This document shows positions 23,701 to 34,940 of a DNA stretch of 64,000 nucleotides, piece after piece. Each line of letters starts with the position of its first letter. The first letter of the stretch is position 1. The stretch is taken from positions 496,001-560,000 of the forward strand of contig JAFCMP010000517.1 in the NCBI GenBank assembly GCA_017506865.1. Direction: 5' to 3'. The position numbers and the translations under genes are program-made. The notes under the pieces are model-generated. The model was not told where the DNA came from and did not search any database. It worked only from the letters and a program-made list of their open reading frames with translations. This stretch comes from Tribonema minus. Its lineage: Eukaryota > Sar > Xanthophyceae > Tribonematales > Tribonemataceae.

Positions 23701-26700
23701 GCCGATACCATTTCACTGCTGATTGTGTGCTGTTGCACTTGGTAGGGTGAAAGCTGAACTGAATGAAGCATGTGTGCCGCATGGCATTCAGCAATTTGGC
23801 GCAGCAACGGTGGTGTTCAGTACGGCCTGGAAAGTGCTTTTGATTGAATTCTCGCTCAGGGCGCGAAAAAGCCCAGATGATTGATGTCAAGCTTGCTACC
23901 AGGACCTATGTGTATCATGGGACAGGTCCATGTCAGCGGCTGTTCGTGCGTGCACAGTTTGATGCAGCATTGTTGAAGCTGAAGCCATGCAGCGACTTTG
24001 GCTACTGCGCTGCAGACTGGTGCCCCGGCATGACGTTCATGGTGGCACTGCTCGGCGCGCGGCATCACGGGCATGCAGTATTGTGGAGAGTGACTAAGAC
24101 CAATCAAATCCCCGCAATGCGCAGTGTTTCGTGAGTTGCTGGCACGTTCACGGCATTCACTTTGTTCAAGTGAGCAGGTACAAGGGGCATGCAGTGGGGT
24201 GCCAGCGGGTGTGCACTCCACGCACCTGGTGCAGAGAGATTGAAGTTTACAGTCTTGTACAGTGTAACAACTCAAAGGTGTCTCAATGCGCACTCAAATG
24301 TACTACCGGCTCACGCTTGAAAGCTGCAATATTACTGTGGCAAAAACTTCAACGGCTTCAGTAACTGCTCTTCACAACGCTCAAAACCATGAAGACTTCA
24401 CGACAAACACGGGGACCTGGCTTTGAAAATGCGCAGCATGAAAAAAAGACAGCACACGCATTTCTAAAAGCAGATGTACGCTCAGGGGGCGAGTATAGAA
24501 CCAGATGCCGGTGCTCATACACAACCAGGTCATATAAGTATTATCCAGGCTCTTATCAGGCTCTGCGTCAAAGCTGACACTTGCCTCAATGCAAAAATTG
24601 TTGATGCCACATGATCCACATCGTTGCAGGGGTGCACATGACTGACAGAGCACTGCTGAGCACTGCTGTCCCGTAACCAACGAAGCAAACTTACTTGTTC
24701 ATCAAACAATCTCATTTCCTTGTACTGCTTGTGGTTGAGCTGTACCGAGGGCTCCCATACAACCCACCTTTGCAGAAATCAACAAAAGTAGAGAATCCTC
24801 ATGCTCACGCATACATGCATGCATACATGCGTGTGAGAACCCCGCACCACTTGATTGCCAAGAGTCGGAGCAACTTGTCCCAGCAAAAATTGATGCTCTC
24901 CTGAACAGCAAGACTTGCGCCTTCGTCTGCCTGCTGGACCAAAGCATAATTCGCCCCTTCCCAGGCACAAACTTCAGGAGTTGACGTTCCTGTACTGGAG
25001 GTTCCTTCGTCTCCCCGCGGGACTCAAAGCTTGACTCGAGTTTACGCCTGTCGAAACAACATGCTTGTAGGATTTCTATATGCATGCAATCATACATCAT
25101 CACACTCAGTGCAGGCCGTTCAGTGCCGAGCGCAACCGCCTTGGTAATAGGTCAACACTGCGCATAGGCAGGAAGAACACGTGAAATCTCTTCACGCACC
25201 TTGACCAGCAGTGCGTGCTCCTTCGTCTGCCCGCTGGACTCAAAGCACGACTCAAACTCGCCCGGTGTGGCTGGCACAACCAGCACTGCCACATCTGCTG
25301 CACACGCGCCGGATATCATCTTGGGGATGAAGTCCCTGCAATATACCATAAATGTGGCACATGCACACCATTGAGGAGACGGAGTGCTGCAATTGGAGTG
25401 CTCACGCGCTTCTTCGCGCCTCAAGTGAAAGCATAAACGCAGAGCAGCGATGCGATGCTCTCAAAGACTCGGTATGGCATCATGCCTGTGACACTGCGCG
25501 TGGGTGTCATGATAATGTTGACAAGGCCCCAGTTACAGCTCATGCCCCCACATGAAGCACACTTGCAGGCGTTTGCGACCTGTACAAGCGATCAGCTGAG
25601 CGTTGATGCATGAGGTGCGCGGACAGTCAGCCAAGCTGCTCAGTGCTAAAGCGGACAGAACCAAAACGCATCTGATGCACCGGCTGACGCGCCGTGCCAC
25701 ATGTGTTGTTGTGCCAACATGTTGTCGTGCCGACACGCATCCCCTTGCGTCACTTCTTCAGGCATACATGTGTGATACATGCTGCACATGGCATAATCAT
25801 ACACTGGAAATAAACACCGCAAACAGCAATGCTGCACAAGCCTCAAGCCACAAAGCCCTGAGGCGAGCGGGGAGACAACGGTTTGCGCGAGCGTTGAAGT
25901 TGGGTGTATGCTAAATCCGAACTTGATCAAAGTCACAGTGCTCAGCTTGCCTGTGCCCTGGCGCGTCCAAGAGCGTGATGAGCTTGGTCTCCGTGACAAC
26001 GTGTTTTTGTGCGACGTCTATGGTCACGCCATGGGCACGCTCCTGCCATACATACAGACAGCACAACAGGAAAAGTGAAAATTTGGTGAAAGATGAGAAG
26101 AGTACGTTTGAAATGAATGGGGAATAATGTGCAGCGCCGCTGTGGATCAATGAGCAAGGGGCACTCGCCAGGAAGTAGACAATCAGCTGTTTGTAAATGT
26201 ATACTTCAGTCAGTCCACGAGCAGCAGCTCTTGAACAGTGGCAAGATGTATGCTTTGAGCGTTCATGCCAAAGTTAACTACTTTAGTTGTAGAAAAGGAG
26301 GGATTTCAGGCATCAGTAGGTGTCAATTGTCTGTGGTTGGAGACTTCACAAACAGAACACAACATCACAGCAGATGTGTTGCAGCACGCCATATCGAATT
26401 ATGGTGCTCCATGAGCATTTTACTCTATATCAGTCACATCAACCGTATGACCGCAGCACTGCAAGGTTCGCCTTGTCCCCTTGAAACTTTCAAGGGCGCA
26501 CATGGCATCAACCGTTGCTGACTTGCTGATTCAGACCCCTGCTTTGACACCTCCCAAAATACAGATCCAACTGGCCGTTGAGAAATATTTGGCAGAGCAA
26601 TACATGACACAAGCCACTGCAAGCGCACAAGCAAGAGCCTACAAGTACATCACCAGCAGCGGTTTGAAGTTCAAGTGTGCCTGACCCACACTGCTCAGCA

Positions 26701-29700
26701 CACATCATACTTGTATGACTCGTTTTAAAAAATGTGTTGTAATGTCAGCCATCTAGCCATGACTTGTGATGAGGCGTGCGGCTTAGGTGCAGCTGCCAAA
26801 CCAGCGCTGGTCCTGGTAAGATATTTGCGCACTTACAGTTGCTAGAGATATTACAGACATTCGTATCAGATTAGTTGTTGTCTGCGTGCGCATTGCAAAA
26901 TGGAGCGCATCACCATGCAGGCGAGGCCATGTGCCCGAGTGACTTGTATACACACAAGTGAGTCTTTGAAGTAACTACACAGTACGCATACTACGTGAGC
27001 AAGTAACTACAGTAGTATGCAGGACACGTAAGTAACGAGAGCAAGTCTCATTCATGCGCGGCAAGGGTGTCACATCAGCTTACTCTTTGTGTTCAGCTTT
27101 CAGGCTTACCTACCATACTTGCGTATGGTACAAATGGCAATCAGCACGTCGGGGAGGTGGGATGCTGTGTGGAGCTCTTGAGTTTTTGCTGAGCACACGG
27201 TGCGAGCAGTAAACTTCCCTCAACCACAATGGTGATGAACTTTAAAAGGTTCAAAACTCCACAGCGCATTGACGAGCCAATCATTAATAGCTTCATGTAA
27301 GGACTGGCATTAACATCCATGCACGTGTTTTGAAAAGTAGGCCAACATCATCAGTTTAGGTGGCACAACTCACCTCTTCGTCTTCATCCATGATCCAAGC
27401 AAGGTGCGAACAGTGAACTTCCCTCAATCAAACTGGCAATGCGCTTTTTGATGTTAATGTTAACCAAACATGCGCATTGAAAAGCCTGCATATGAACACT
27501 GGCAGTAACATTATTTACATGCTTCCAAGAGTAACCAAACATAATCAGGTGGGGCAGCTGACCTCTTCGTCTTCGTCCATGATCCAAGCCAGGTAAAAGG
27601 ATGCCTTCCCTTGCTCACGTGCCTCCCTCTCATGCTTGTGCAAGACGCGCTGCAGCAGGAGCAGTGCACACCAACACACAGCAGCGCTCAGCAAGCAAGT
27701 CCATCATCGTGAGCAATGTGATGATGCACAAGTATGATGCTCGACAAGACACACAAACAGCCAGGCACACTCTGTCATCAGGTGGGATCAGGAACTGAGA
27801 TTTCAACATGTCACAAATGGGTACTCGTCAGCTGTACTACTACGTAAGTCTCAGGCAGCATGTGTAGAGCTCAACACATAAGCCGGCATGATAGCGATTT
27901 GGTGTCAGATGCTGCCCGAATATCAAGGACCCACGACCAGCCTTGCTGTACTGTGGCAATGCTTTTCAGAAGCCATGGCGTGCATGCTGGCTGACCTAGG
28001 GTCAGCACTGGTTCTTGCTGAACACCGCGCACAGACAGTAGAAGGTCACAAATCTGGCTCAACATGTAACCAAACCAAATCAATGAAGCAGTGACGCCGC
28101 AACTCTAGAAAAAAAACAGCGTTTGTGTGCCTTCTGCCGTTGTTTGCTGTGAACTTCTTCTTTCAGGTGCTGCAATTGCGATGCATCACCATGGTGATCA
28201 CAGACTGCTTTACGGATTCATGCATGAATGCATTACCTGTGATACGTGTCCCATTTTGACGAGCACCTGCCCCATGAGTGTGCTCTTGCCAGCGTCCACA
28301 TGGCCCACCACAACCATGCTCAACCGTTCTGCATCATCAAAAACACAAAGCCATGGCGTGCACGATTTAAGTTCGACGTCGGTTGGAGAAGAGAGGTGCT
28401 TCCAGCGTCGTGTAGTACTGGCACAACCTCAACGTCAACACAAAACTTCAACATGGACAAAGACTTGCAGACGAAAGATGTGGTAACGCTGCTCGGCCAG
28501 TCTGCCTGAGCAGGAGTGGAAGAGCCGCATGTTGTAGGGACCAAGAAAATTCATTTTTTTTTCATGATTCCCGCCGGCCATGCTGTCGACAGTGTGCGGC
28601 CTGCTGGCGATGCTGATTATCTGACCGCCTTGCCAGTGATGCATTAATGCTGTACTTTGCTTATCATGTACTTCGAAGTATGTTTACATCACATCATACA
28701 GTTCAAGCTGCCAAGGACTGACTCAACATCAGTTCAGAATGTTGATAATTTGAGTGAGGTAAGAACTACCGTAGGGTTAGTGTACGCCGCCTCTATTTCA
28801 AGGACTCAGAATGCTGATGAAAGTCCCAATGGGCAGCAAAGATTTCGGTGCATTGTCATCCGCCATAAACTAAGTCTCTCTGAAGGTGACATGTTGTGTC
28901 CATGCAACGGGCAGCTCCTCGCACATGCCCTAATGACCACATTGTCGAAGTTCAACACAGACGTTGTCTCAACTCAAGACTGCTCCTGACGTCGCGTGCA
29001 AGCATTTTCAGATAACACTTGTCAGCACATCAAGTATACCTACCAACGCTGCTACCCTATTGCCGAAGCTATCAGCGCCACCCCGCTTTGTGCCGATGAG
29101 CACATGGGTCAAACTTCCTCGCAGACATTTGGGTTAGGACTGGTGGGTGTTCTGTGACTTCATGTTCTACGTACTGCTGGCAAAGAGTACAATGTGAATG
29201 CGCCAGCACACGGACTTGTACATACCAGACGGTGTATTGGCTGCACTCGGCTCTGTATGGCCCAGGCCTCAGCGCTAACTAGATGTGGCTTTGGCGCCGT
29301 TGGTGACTTGATTGTCACGACACACAACCACTTGACGCCCTACAAACCACTCGACGTCCTACAAGTCATGCTCATATGCAAAACTTATTGAGCACCACCA
29401 AAGCGCACATCACACATCAATTTGTCAGGAGCCCTGCGTTAGCCTAACCCTAACCCCCATTAGCCTGTCTGATGTCCGTGCTTGAGACAACAGCTTGGGT
29501 AATTCTTAGTGCCCTCACGGAACGTCCAGCGTTGATAGACAAAGAGGGTTACCTACCCTATAAATTAAGCCTGATGACACCGCTGGACGAAGTAAACTGC
29601 TCAGAAGAATGTTGCGACTCTCTTGGCCTGTTGCTAACCCTGCAGACATCTCAATCCGTTCCGATGATGGCCTACAATTACGCTTACCAATGTTGACGTC

Positions 29701-30755
29701 ATGCACTGTTTGCAACACAGCCAAGGAATGGCACCATGGCAAACGACTCATGACTAAGGACTCATGTCAATGATTCATGGTGGCCAACGAGTGACTCACG
29801 CTTGGCACCCGCAGGCTCCGCCTCCTCCACCTCCTCCCTCCCCTCATCGTCCTCCGCTATCGCGGCGTCCATCGCAGCGGAGTCCCTCCCAGGCGAAGTG
29901 CGCACTTGCTCCTCAAACCTCAAGCCGCTGCGCCCCGCAGGCGCAGGCGACGACACAGTGCTAGAAGGCCTGCTGTCAGCGCCTGTCCCCCCCGCCGCTG
30001 CTGCCGCTGCCGCGCCGTCCGCCCCCTTCTTTGCCTTCCCCGCAGTCCCCTTCTTGGCACTGCCCTTGGGCGTTGCCACTGGCGTGCCGTAGCCAGCAGG
30101 TCCCGCATGCGCCTGCGTCGCTGGTGCGGCTTTGGGAGACTTTACTTTTTCAGCTGCGGCGGGGATTACGACGGGCACGAGGCCGCCACGCGAGCCGATG
30201 GCAGCCGCTGACATGATTGCTGGCGCTGCTGCTTGTTGCTGCGCAGCAGGGGTCCCTGCCGGCACTGCATCGGCGCTGCTGATGAGTATCGCCAGCGCCA
30301 TATCCACATCATAGCCGCTGCTTTGAGCAGCCTCTACCATTTGCGTGTGGCTATATGTGGCGGTGGTGCTGTCAGCAGCGGCACTTGCTGCGAGGCGCGA
30401 CTGCAAGTCGGCGACTACGACTTCAGCCAGATCATCGACCACTTCCGCTTCCGTAGCCGCCTGCTCCGCTGCAGTGTCCATTTCGTACGCATCGTCGGCT
30501 GTGTACAGGCGGCCTGCCTCGTAGCCGTCGTCGTAGTCCTCATCGTAGTACTGCAGTGCAGCAGCATCAAGAGCAGACACCGCATATGCATGAACACATA
30601 AGGGCGAGTGAGTAGCTCAACGTGAACGCGACGAAGATTGCATCCGAGCACAGTCATGCGTACACCTGACACAGAACCTTTTAAGAGAGACTGTTGTCAC
30701 TCACATCGTCGTCATAGCTGTAGTTCCTGTTGCGGAAGGCCCTGTGCCGCGACAT
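20710..30755 (-). CDS. HBS1: HBS1, eRF3/eEF1A-like ribosome-rescue GTPase
   Basis: Translational GTPase that delivers Pelota/Dom34 to stalled ribosomes in no-go and non-stop decay, acting in the cytosol. Ten exons (30705-30755, 29800-30550, 28237-28328, 27563-27649, 25951-26042, 25200-25335, 23318-23455, 22432-22586, 21775-22092, 20710-20974) join in frame to 694 residues. The N-terminus [17 protein letters not shown] is the HBS1 N-domain opening, and a Tyr/Asp-rich stretch and a Gly/Ala/Ser/Lys linker follow. GTPase motifs: GHVDAGKS 276-283, switch-I GVTIDV 332-337, DAPGH 353-357, NKLD 415-418, SGL 456-458. Beta-barrel domains II and III follow, with RPRCVPSG and LSRPI near the end. Two introns have GC donors (after 25951 and 23318). 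Exons 4 and 6 have decayed neighbours in their following introns. Confidence 0.95.
21447..21460. repeat. Palindromic TACTTCGAAGTA motif
   Basis: Perfect palindrome atacttcgaagtat in an HBS1 intron. Relatives of the form (T/A)ACTT(C)RAAGTA(T) recur at about 1126-1170, 6335-6365, 6492-6504, 21737-21765, 23514-23524, 23580-23606, 28668-28682, 37247-37262, 43720-43734 and 58428-58438, in introns and spacers only. Confidence 0.7.
24895..25060 (-). repeat. Exon echoes of HBS1 exon 6
   Basis: The 3' part of exon 6 ([15 protein letters not shown], about 25200-25250) recurs twice in the following intron: at about 24999-25045 (reads [12 protein letters not shown]) and, weaker, at 24905-24950. Neither copy has a consensus donor at the expected place, so they look dead. 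Confidence 0.75.
27195..27560 (-). repeat. Exon echoes of HBS1 exon 4
   Basis: The end of exon 4 coding [10 protein letters not shown] (27563-27592) is repeated at 27374-27403, 189 bp away, with the same ten residues and an intact GTGAGT donor. The surrounding intron (actggca, taacatt, aggtggcacaact) is copied too. The word cagtgaacttccctcaatc at about 27410 recurs at about 27208, so a third, older unit lacks the exon part. Confidence 0.85.
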
Positions 30756-31695
30756 CCTGTGGCCCCAAAGGTTCTGTGTGGATTCGATAGTTCAAGTCCG
30801 AGGTTCAAGTTGTATATGTCCAAGTTCAATTAAGTTCAACTTCATTGGAAAGTTCAAGTTCATCATAATGTTTTTGTGACCCGACTTTGACACAGATGCT
30901 GCAATCACTGCAGGATGCTGCAAGTCTTGGACTGATGTCAAAAAAGTAAGTCTGACAACAGCAGCAGCAGCAGCAGCAGCACCAGCAGCCAGTTCTTTTT
31001 TTGTCTGGTATGCATCTGAGTAGAGCAGGACGTGTCAATGGCACATGAGGGTGTCAACGCTGGTGCAATCACTTCGCGCGAAGTCGTCTGGAGGGCTGTC
31101 GGGGGCATACTATAATTGCTGGCATGCTTGAATGACGGAGTCTCACAGCACCTTTCTGGTGCCGAATTTGCTGCGTGCGGTACATAAATACAAGTCCATA
31201 CGTACATGACCTGGTGGTGGCTGTTAGTGACTACACAACCAGCATTCTGCTGGCTGCCATTGCACATGCATGTTGACAGGTCAAGATCATAGAGACTGTG
31301 GCGTCTCGTGCAGTTTACAGTGCGCACCTCCAGCAACTTTGTGCTTCTGCCAGTGGGTGATGTCAGCTCCGCGGTTCGTCGGAGGCAACATATGCTACAA
31401 CGTCAGTTGAGATTTTGCAGCGCCCACAGCGCGCTTTTTTTCTCTTTTTTCAGGTAAATAAAGTTGAAAACTGATCAGCCCTCGGTTTCAGGGTCGTGAA
31501 ACCGTCAACGTTTTTGGTCAAGTTGGCGAGGGTACGCGACGCTAATTCGGGTGTTCGCCAATCTGGCGGTGCCACAGCGTGACGTACTTACAATGTGCGA
31601 GCGAGCGAGTGTCGCTCCCGCGCCGTCTGATGCGAGGCAGGCAGGCCAGCGCGCGAGTTTCGTTGGGGCTGCCAGCCTAAAGCTGACCAAGACTC
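30756..31695. other. Divergent promoter region, HBS1 and membrane-protein gene
   Basis: HBS1 reads left from 30755 and a membrane-protein gene reads right from about 31.7 kb, so both promoters should lie here. Visible sequence: short aagttcaa repeats (30790-30860), a CAG/GCA triplet run at about 30957-30987 and a T-rich tract at 31434-31451. No core promoter element is identified. Confidence 0.5.
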
Positions 31696-31729
31696 ATGTT
31701 CCGCATGGCTTCGATCTCCTGCAAGCCAT

Positions 31730-33794
31730 GGTATATCCTGTCACTATCAGTTGTTGCTTCTTGTCAATGTCAAATACCACGGTTTGTCAAGCCTCGCCAT
31801 ATACTCAAGAGCCGACGAGAGACGTGCATTCATTCCTTGCACTGTGCAGTTCAATGATGCTTGGCTTCACGTCAACGACTCGCTGCTGGGCGGAGATGAC
31901 ATAGCGGAGCAATTCATCAACGAGAACACACAGGTATGCTTCAGCAGCTGTTACGCTCGACACCTACTGATTAGTTATGTAACGTGAAGGACTCCTCGGA
32001 GGCGCCCCCGGGGGGCGGGAGCTGTACTATGCAACATGCACAAAGCAGTGCATCGCCATTTCAACCGCAGTCTGAAAATTAGCGTTGTGCATGCATCAAT
32101 TTGGCACTATCAGTAGACTGATGATTTTTAGCGCAAGGCGTGCATGCAAAAGCTGCAGCTCTTGATTGCGTACTCATAGACCACTTGCTCGCAGAGCGAC
32201 ACGCCAAAAACTGTGAGCACAAGCAGCAGCAGACATAACAGCACACATCCTTTACATCCCCGGATCTAGTACTCAGCACTGTGCCGTCACAGCAGTGAAA
32301 GCTCCAAATCTGAGAAATTTAGAGTAGCCTGGTGCATTGACGTGAACCTGACAAAAATTCAAAACCCAGAGCCTTCAAGAAACTGCCGCCAGAATCAGAG
32401 GAACATCATGCATTTTGGCAGATTCATGATAAGCTTGCTGAGAGCAGGACAGCAGGAGGAAAGTCAGCGGCCCTCACATGTGAATGGCCGAGAACTGTTG
32501 CTTGATGCTGCAGTCAAGGACTCCCAGCCCCCTGCAGCAGTGCTTGCGCTAGCACAGCATGCAAGTCGTTGCACCAGCCAGACAGGCGATGCGTACCCGT
32601 GCCTTGCCCTACCACCTGAGACGTCATAGCTGTTTGTCAGCACAATGCACACATCCATTCCATTCTGCCTACTGTTGCGGTTCTGCCCCTGCAGCTCGGT
32701 CTCATCAACGCTTTGCTCCTGACCATGGCGTGGAGCTCCTTCTACGGCGTCATGGACATGGATGATGCGTGGCGTGATGTCAACATCGAAACGCACGTCT
32801 GGATCGACCTCCAGATTGTGCTGTTTGGCATTGCGTGCATGGGTTTTGGCTTTGCTACGGTCGGCTCTGTGTTCTACCTACTCGCGGCGAACGAGGCAGG
32901 CACTGCCAGCAAAGTGCACTCGTTACAGGCGCACTTCGGCCACTGGCTCAGCGCACCCTGGTACTTCTTCTTCACGGGGCTCTTCGGCTGGGGTTCCGGG
33001 TTTTATGTACAAGGTGAGATGCTTACCTCTAGCCCTCAAGTTTGAGGAGCTTCATGTGCAAACATAATGAGCTCCTGTTGTTGGCCCAGTGCACAAGCAT
33101 CTTTGCTGAAACATCTACTTCCACTAACGCATTACTTGCACGTTTGCCACACCGCAATCCGACAGGTTGCGTAGCCGCGCGCACCACCGCCGCCATGGTG
33201 GTGTTCCTGGTCATCATGCTCAGCGGCACGGCCATCTTCATATGGTCCATGCGCGAGTGCGTCAGCGGCGTCTTCACCGTGCAGCGCATCAGCGAGGACC
33301 ACAGGCCCATCACGCACACGCTCGGCCACATCCAGGCGCAGTTCCGCCAGTACGCCGCGGAGGTGGGCGCCGAAAACATATCGCACGACGAGTTCAGGCT
33401 GTTTCTGGTGAGGCCAGTAGGACACCTCAACTACTGGCCCGGGCTGTCTGCCGTGTGCCAAGCGCGCGTCGACAGGGTGTTCGAAGAGGAGCTCCAAAAA
33501 GCGGTTGAAACTTCGAGCGCCGCGCCCATTACGCTCCGCCTCGCTGAAATCCGACTTCAATTTGTCAAGTACTCCAAGCAGGTCGGGAGCGACAACATCA
33601 GGCGGGCAGCGTTTACGGACCACTTGGCCAGGCCTGCTGAGCCGGGTGGCGATGTTGTGTGCCTGTCGGAGGTGTGTGTCGCACGCGCCAACAAGGTGTT
33701 TGACGAGGAACTGCAGAAGGTGGTAGATGGTGATGATGATGATTCAAGTGAGCTGAGCGTTGTCACACCGCTCATGCTCACGCCCACCGACTAG
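31730..33794 (+). CDS. Multi-pass membrane protein of unknown family
   Basis: I do not recognise the family. Three exons join in frame: one ending at 31933, then 32695-33013 and 33166-33794. The 5' end is unresolved: the frame of the first exon is open from 31631 but has no clear ATG or acceptor, while a nearby ATG at 31696 (signal-like MFRMASISCKPW) lies in another frame. Four hydrophobic segments are visible: INALLLTMAWSSF, the stretch from WIDLQIVLFGIACMGF on, YFFFTGLFGWGSGF, and MVVFLVIMLSGTAIF. The long soluble tail holds two diverged copies (33315-33509 and 33528-33728) of a module of about 70 residues ending FEEELQKAV or FDEELQKVV. The end is Asp/Ser-rich. It diverges from HBS1. Confidence 0.7.
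33315..33728 (+). repeat. In-frame tandem duplication, about 73 codons
   Basis: Two tandem coding units in the tail of the membrane protein. Aligned words: FRQYAAEVGAENI with FVKYSKQVGSDNI, RVDRVFEEELQKAV with RANKVFDEELQKVV. The copies are well diverged at DNA level but similar in pattern, so the protein repeat is probably old and functional. Confidence 0.8.
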
Positions 33795-34940
33795 GCAGCG
33801 CGACCCTGGAACGCTCATCGCGTTACCTGCACAGCAAGCTGTGTCAAATGTGTCTTTTTCTACACTGAGAGGCACTTCCTGAACCGTGAAGGCAAAGCGG
33901 CATATGCAAAAGCTGCCAGCACCCAGACCTCTGAGTGTGAAGTGGAGACAGCGTGTAATCCATCAATATTGTTTGGGTAAATTTGCGATTGGTTTACAGA
34001 AAGGATGATTCAAATTACAGAAAGCACCTGCACTCTGTGCACTGTGTCACCAAGCAAGGTGCCAAGGCACAATCCATCAACGAGCAAGCTGCCAAGGCAC
34101 ATTTCGTCTGCTAAAGTCAAGAAAAGGCCTATGGAAGGCGTTGGCACTTCATGGTGCACCATTCACAAATGTAAACCGCATTTTGTTTCTGCTGGCTGGC
34201 GAGTGGGACGTTTTCTACCCCCCTGTCTGAATCATTGATGTATGCCATATACAATGTTTGTGAGGAAGAACCAGCGGCATCATGATGGCTGCATTTGATG
34301 GCAAGTGAACCACACGTATGGATGCTATCTTGTTGGTTGAAGCACGCCAATGATGGCCGCTGGATGGGGTGCCAGCACCCCTTTTAAGTAGTGAAGGAGT
34401 TGCAGGGGATACACATGCATATGTCCATTCCTGATGACCTCAGAATCCCAACACAACATAAGTTCAGCCTTGTGAAATTTCATGACAGAACTGAGGAAGA
34501 ATGCCTTGTGCAGGCCAGCTTAAGGAGTTGCACCAGTGCCGCAATCCTTTGCGCAGTTTGGCACGCAAGCACTGCAGCAATGTGTGGCTGCGTCAAGAAG
34601 AGCAGGAGTGTTGGCGAGGCCACAGTGCTGGCAGTGTACTTCGCACGTGAGAAGCGACGACAGTTGTGAAGCGCTAGGGTCTGTACCGCTGCCGCCTCAC
34701 TTTTTCTTCTAGGTTTGGATTGAAATTTATCTTTAAGTTGGCAACTCTCCGAGCAAGCAAAATGCCATGAAGACCCCCACCAGCACAAAGCAGTGGCAAG
34801 AAAAGCAGTGGCAAGACAGAACTAGATGTACGTCACCAGAAGTGCCGCACGCACATCATAACAACTTCAGCTGTGTAACGGCATTCAAGTAATGTGTAGT
34901 ATTGCTGTAGGCAGATGCTCTCTCTGCAAGTAAGGCCGCC
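33795..34940. other. Spacer between convergent genes
   Basis: Lies between the stop of the membrane-protein gene and the stop of the plastid-targeted gene. An imperfect repeat (ccaaggcacaatccatcaacgagcaagctgccaaggcac) sits at about 34058-34100. A frame at 34391-34669 (+) has no homology I can see. Probably untranslated. Confidence 0.45.
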
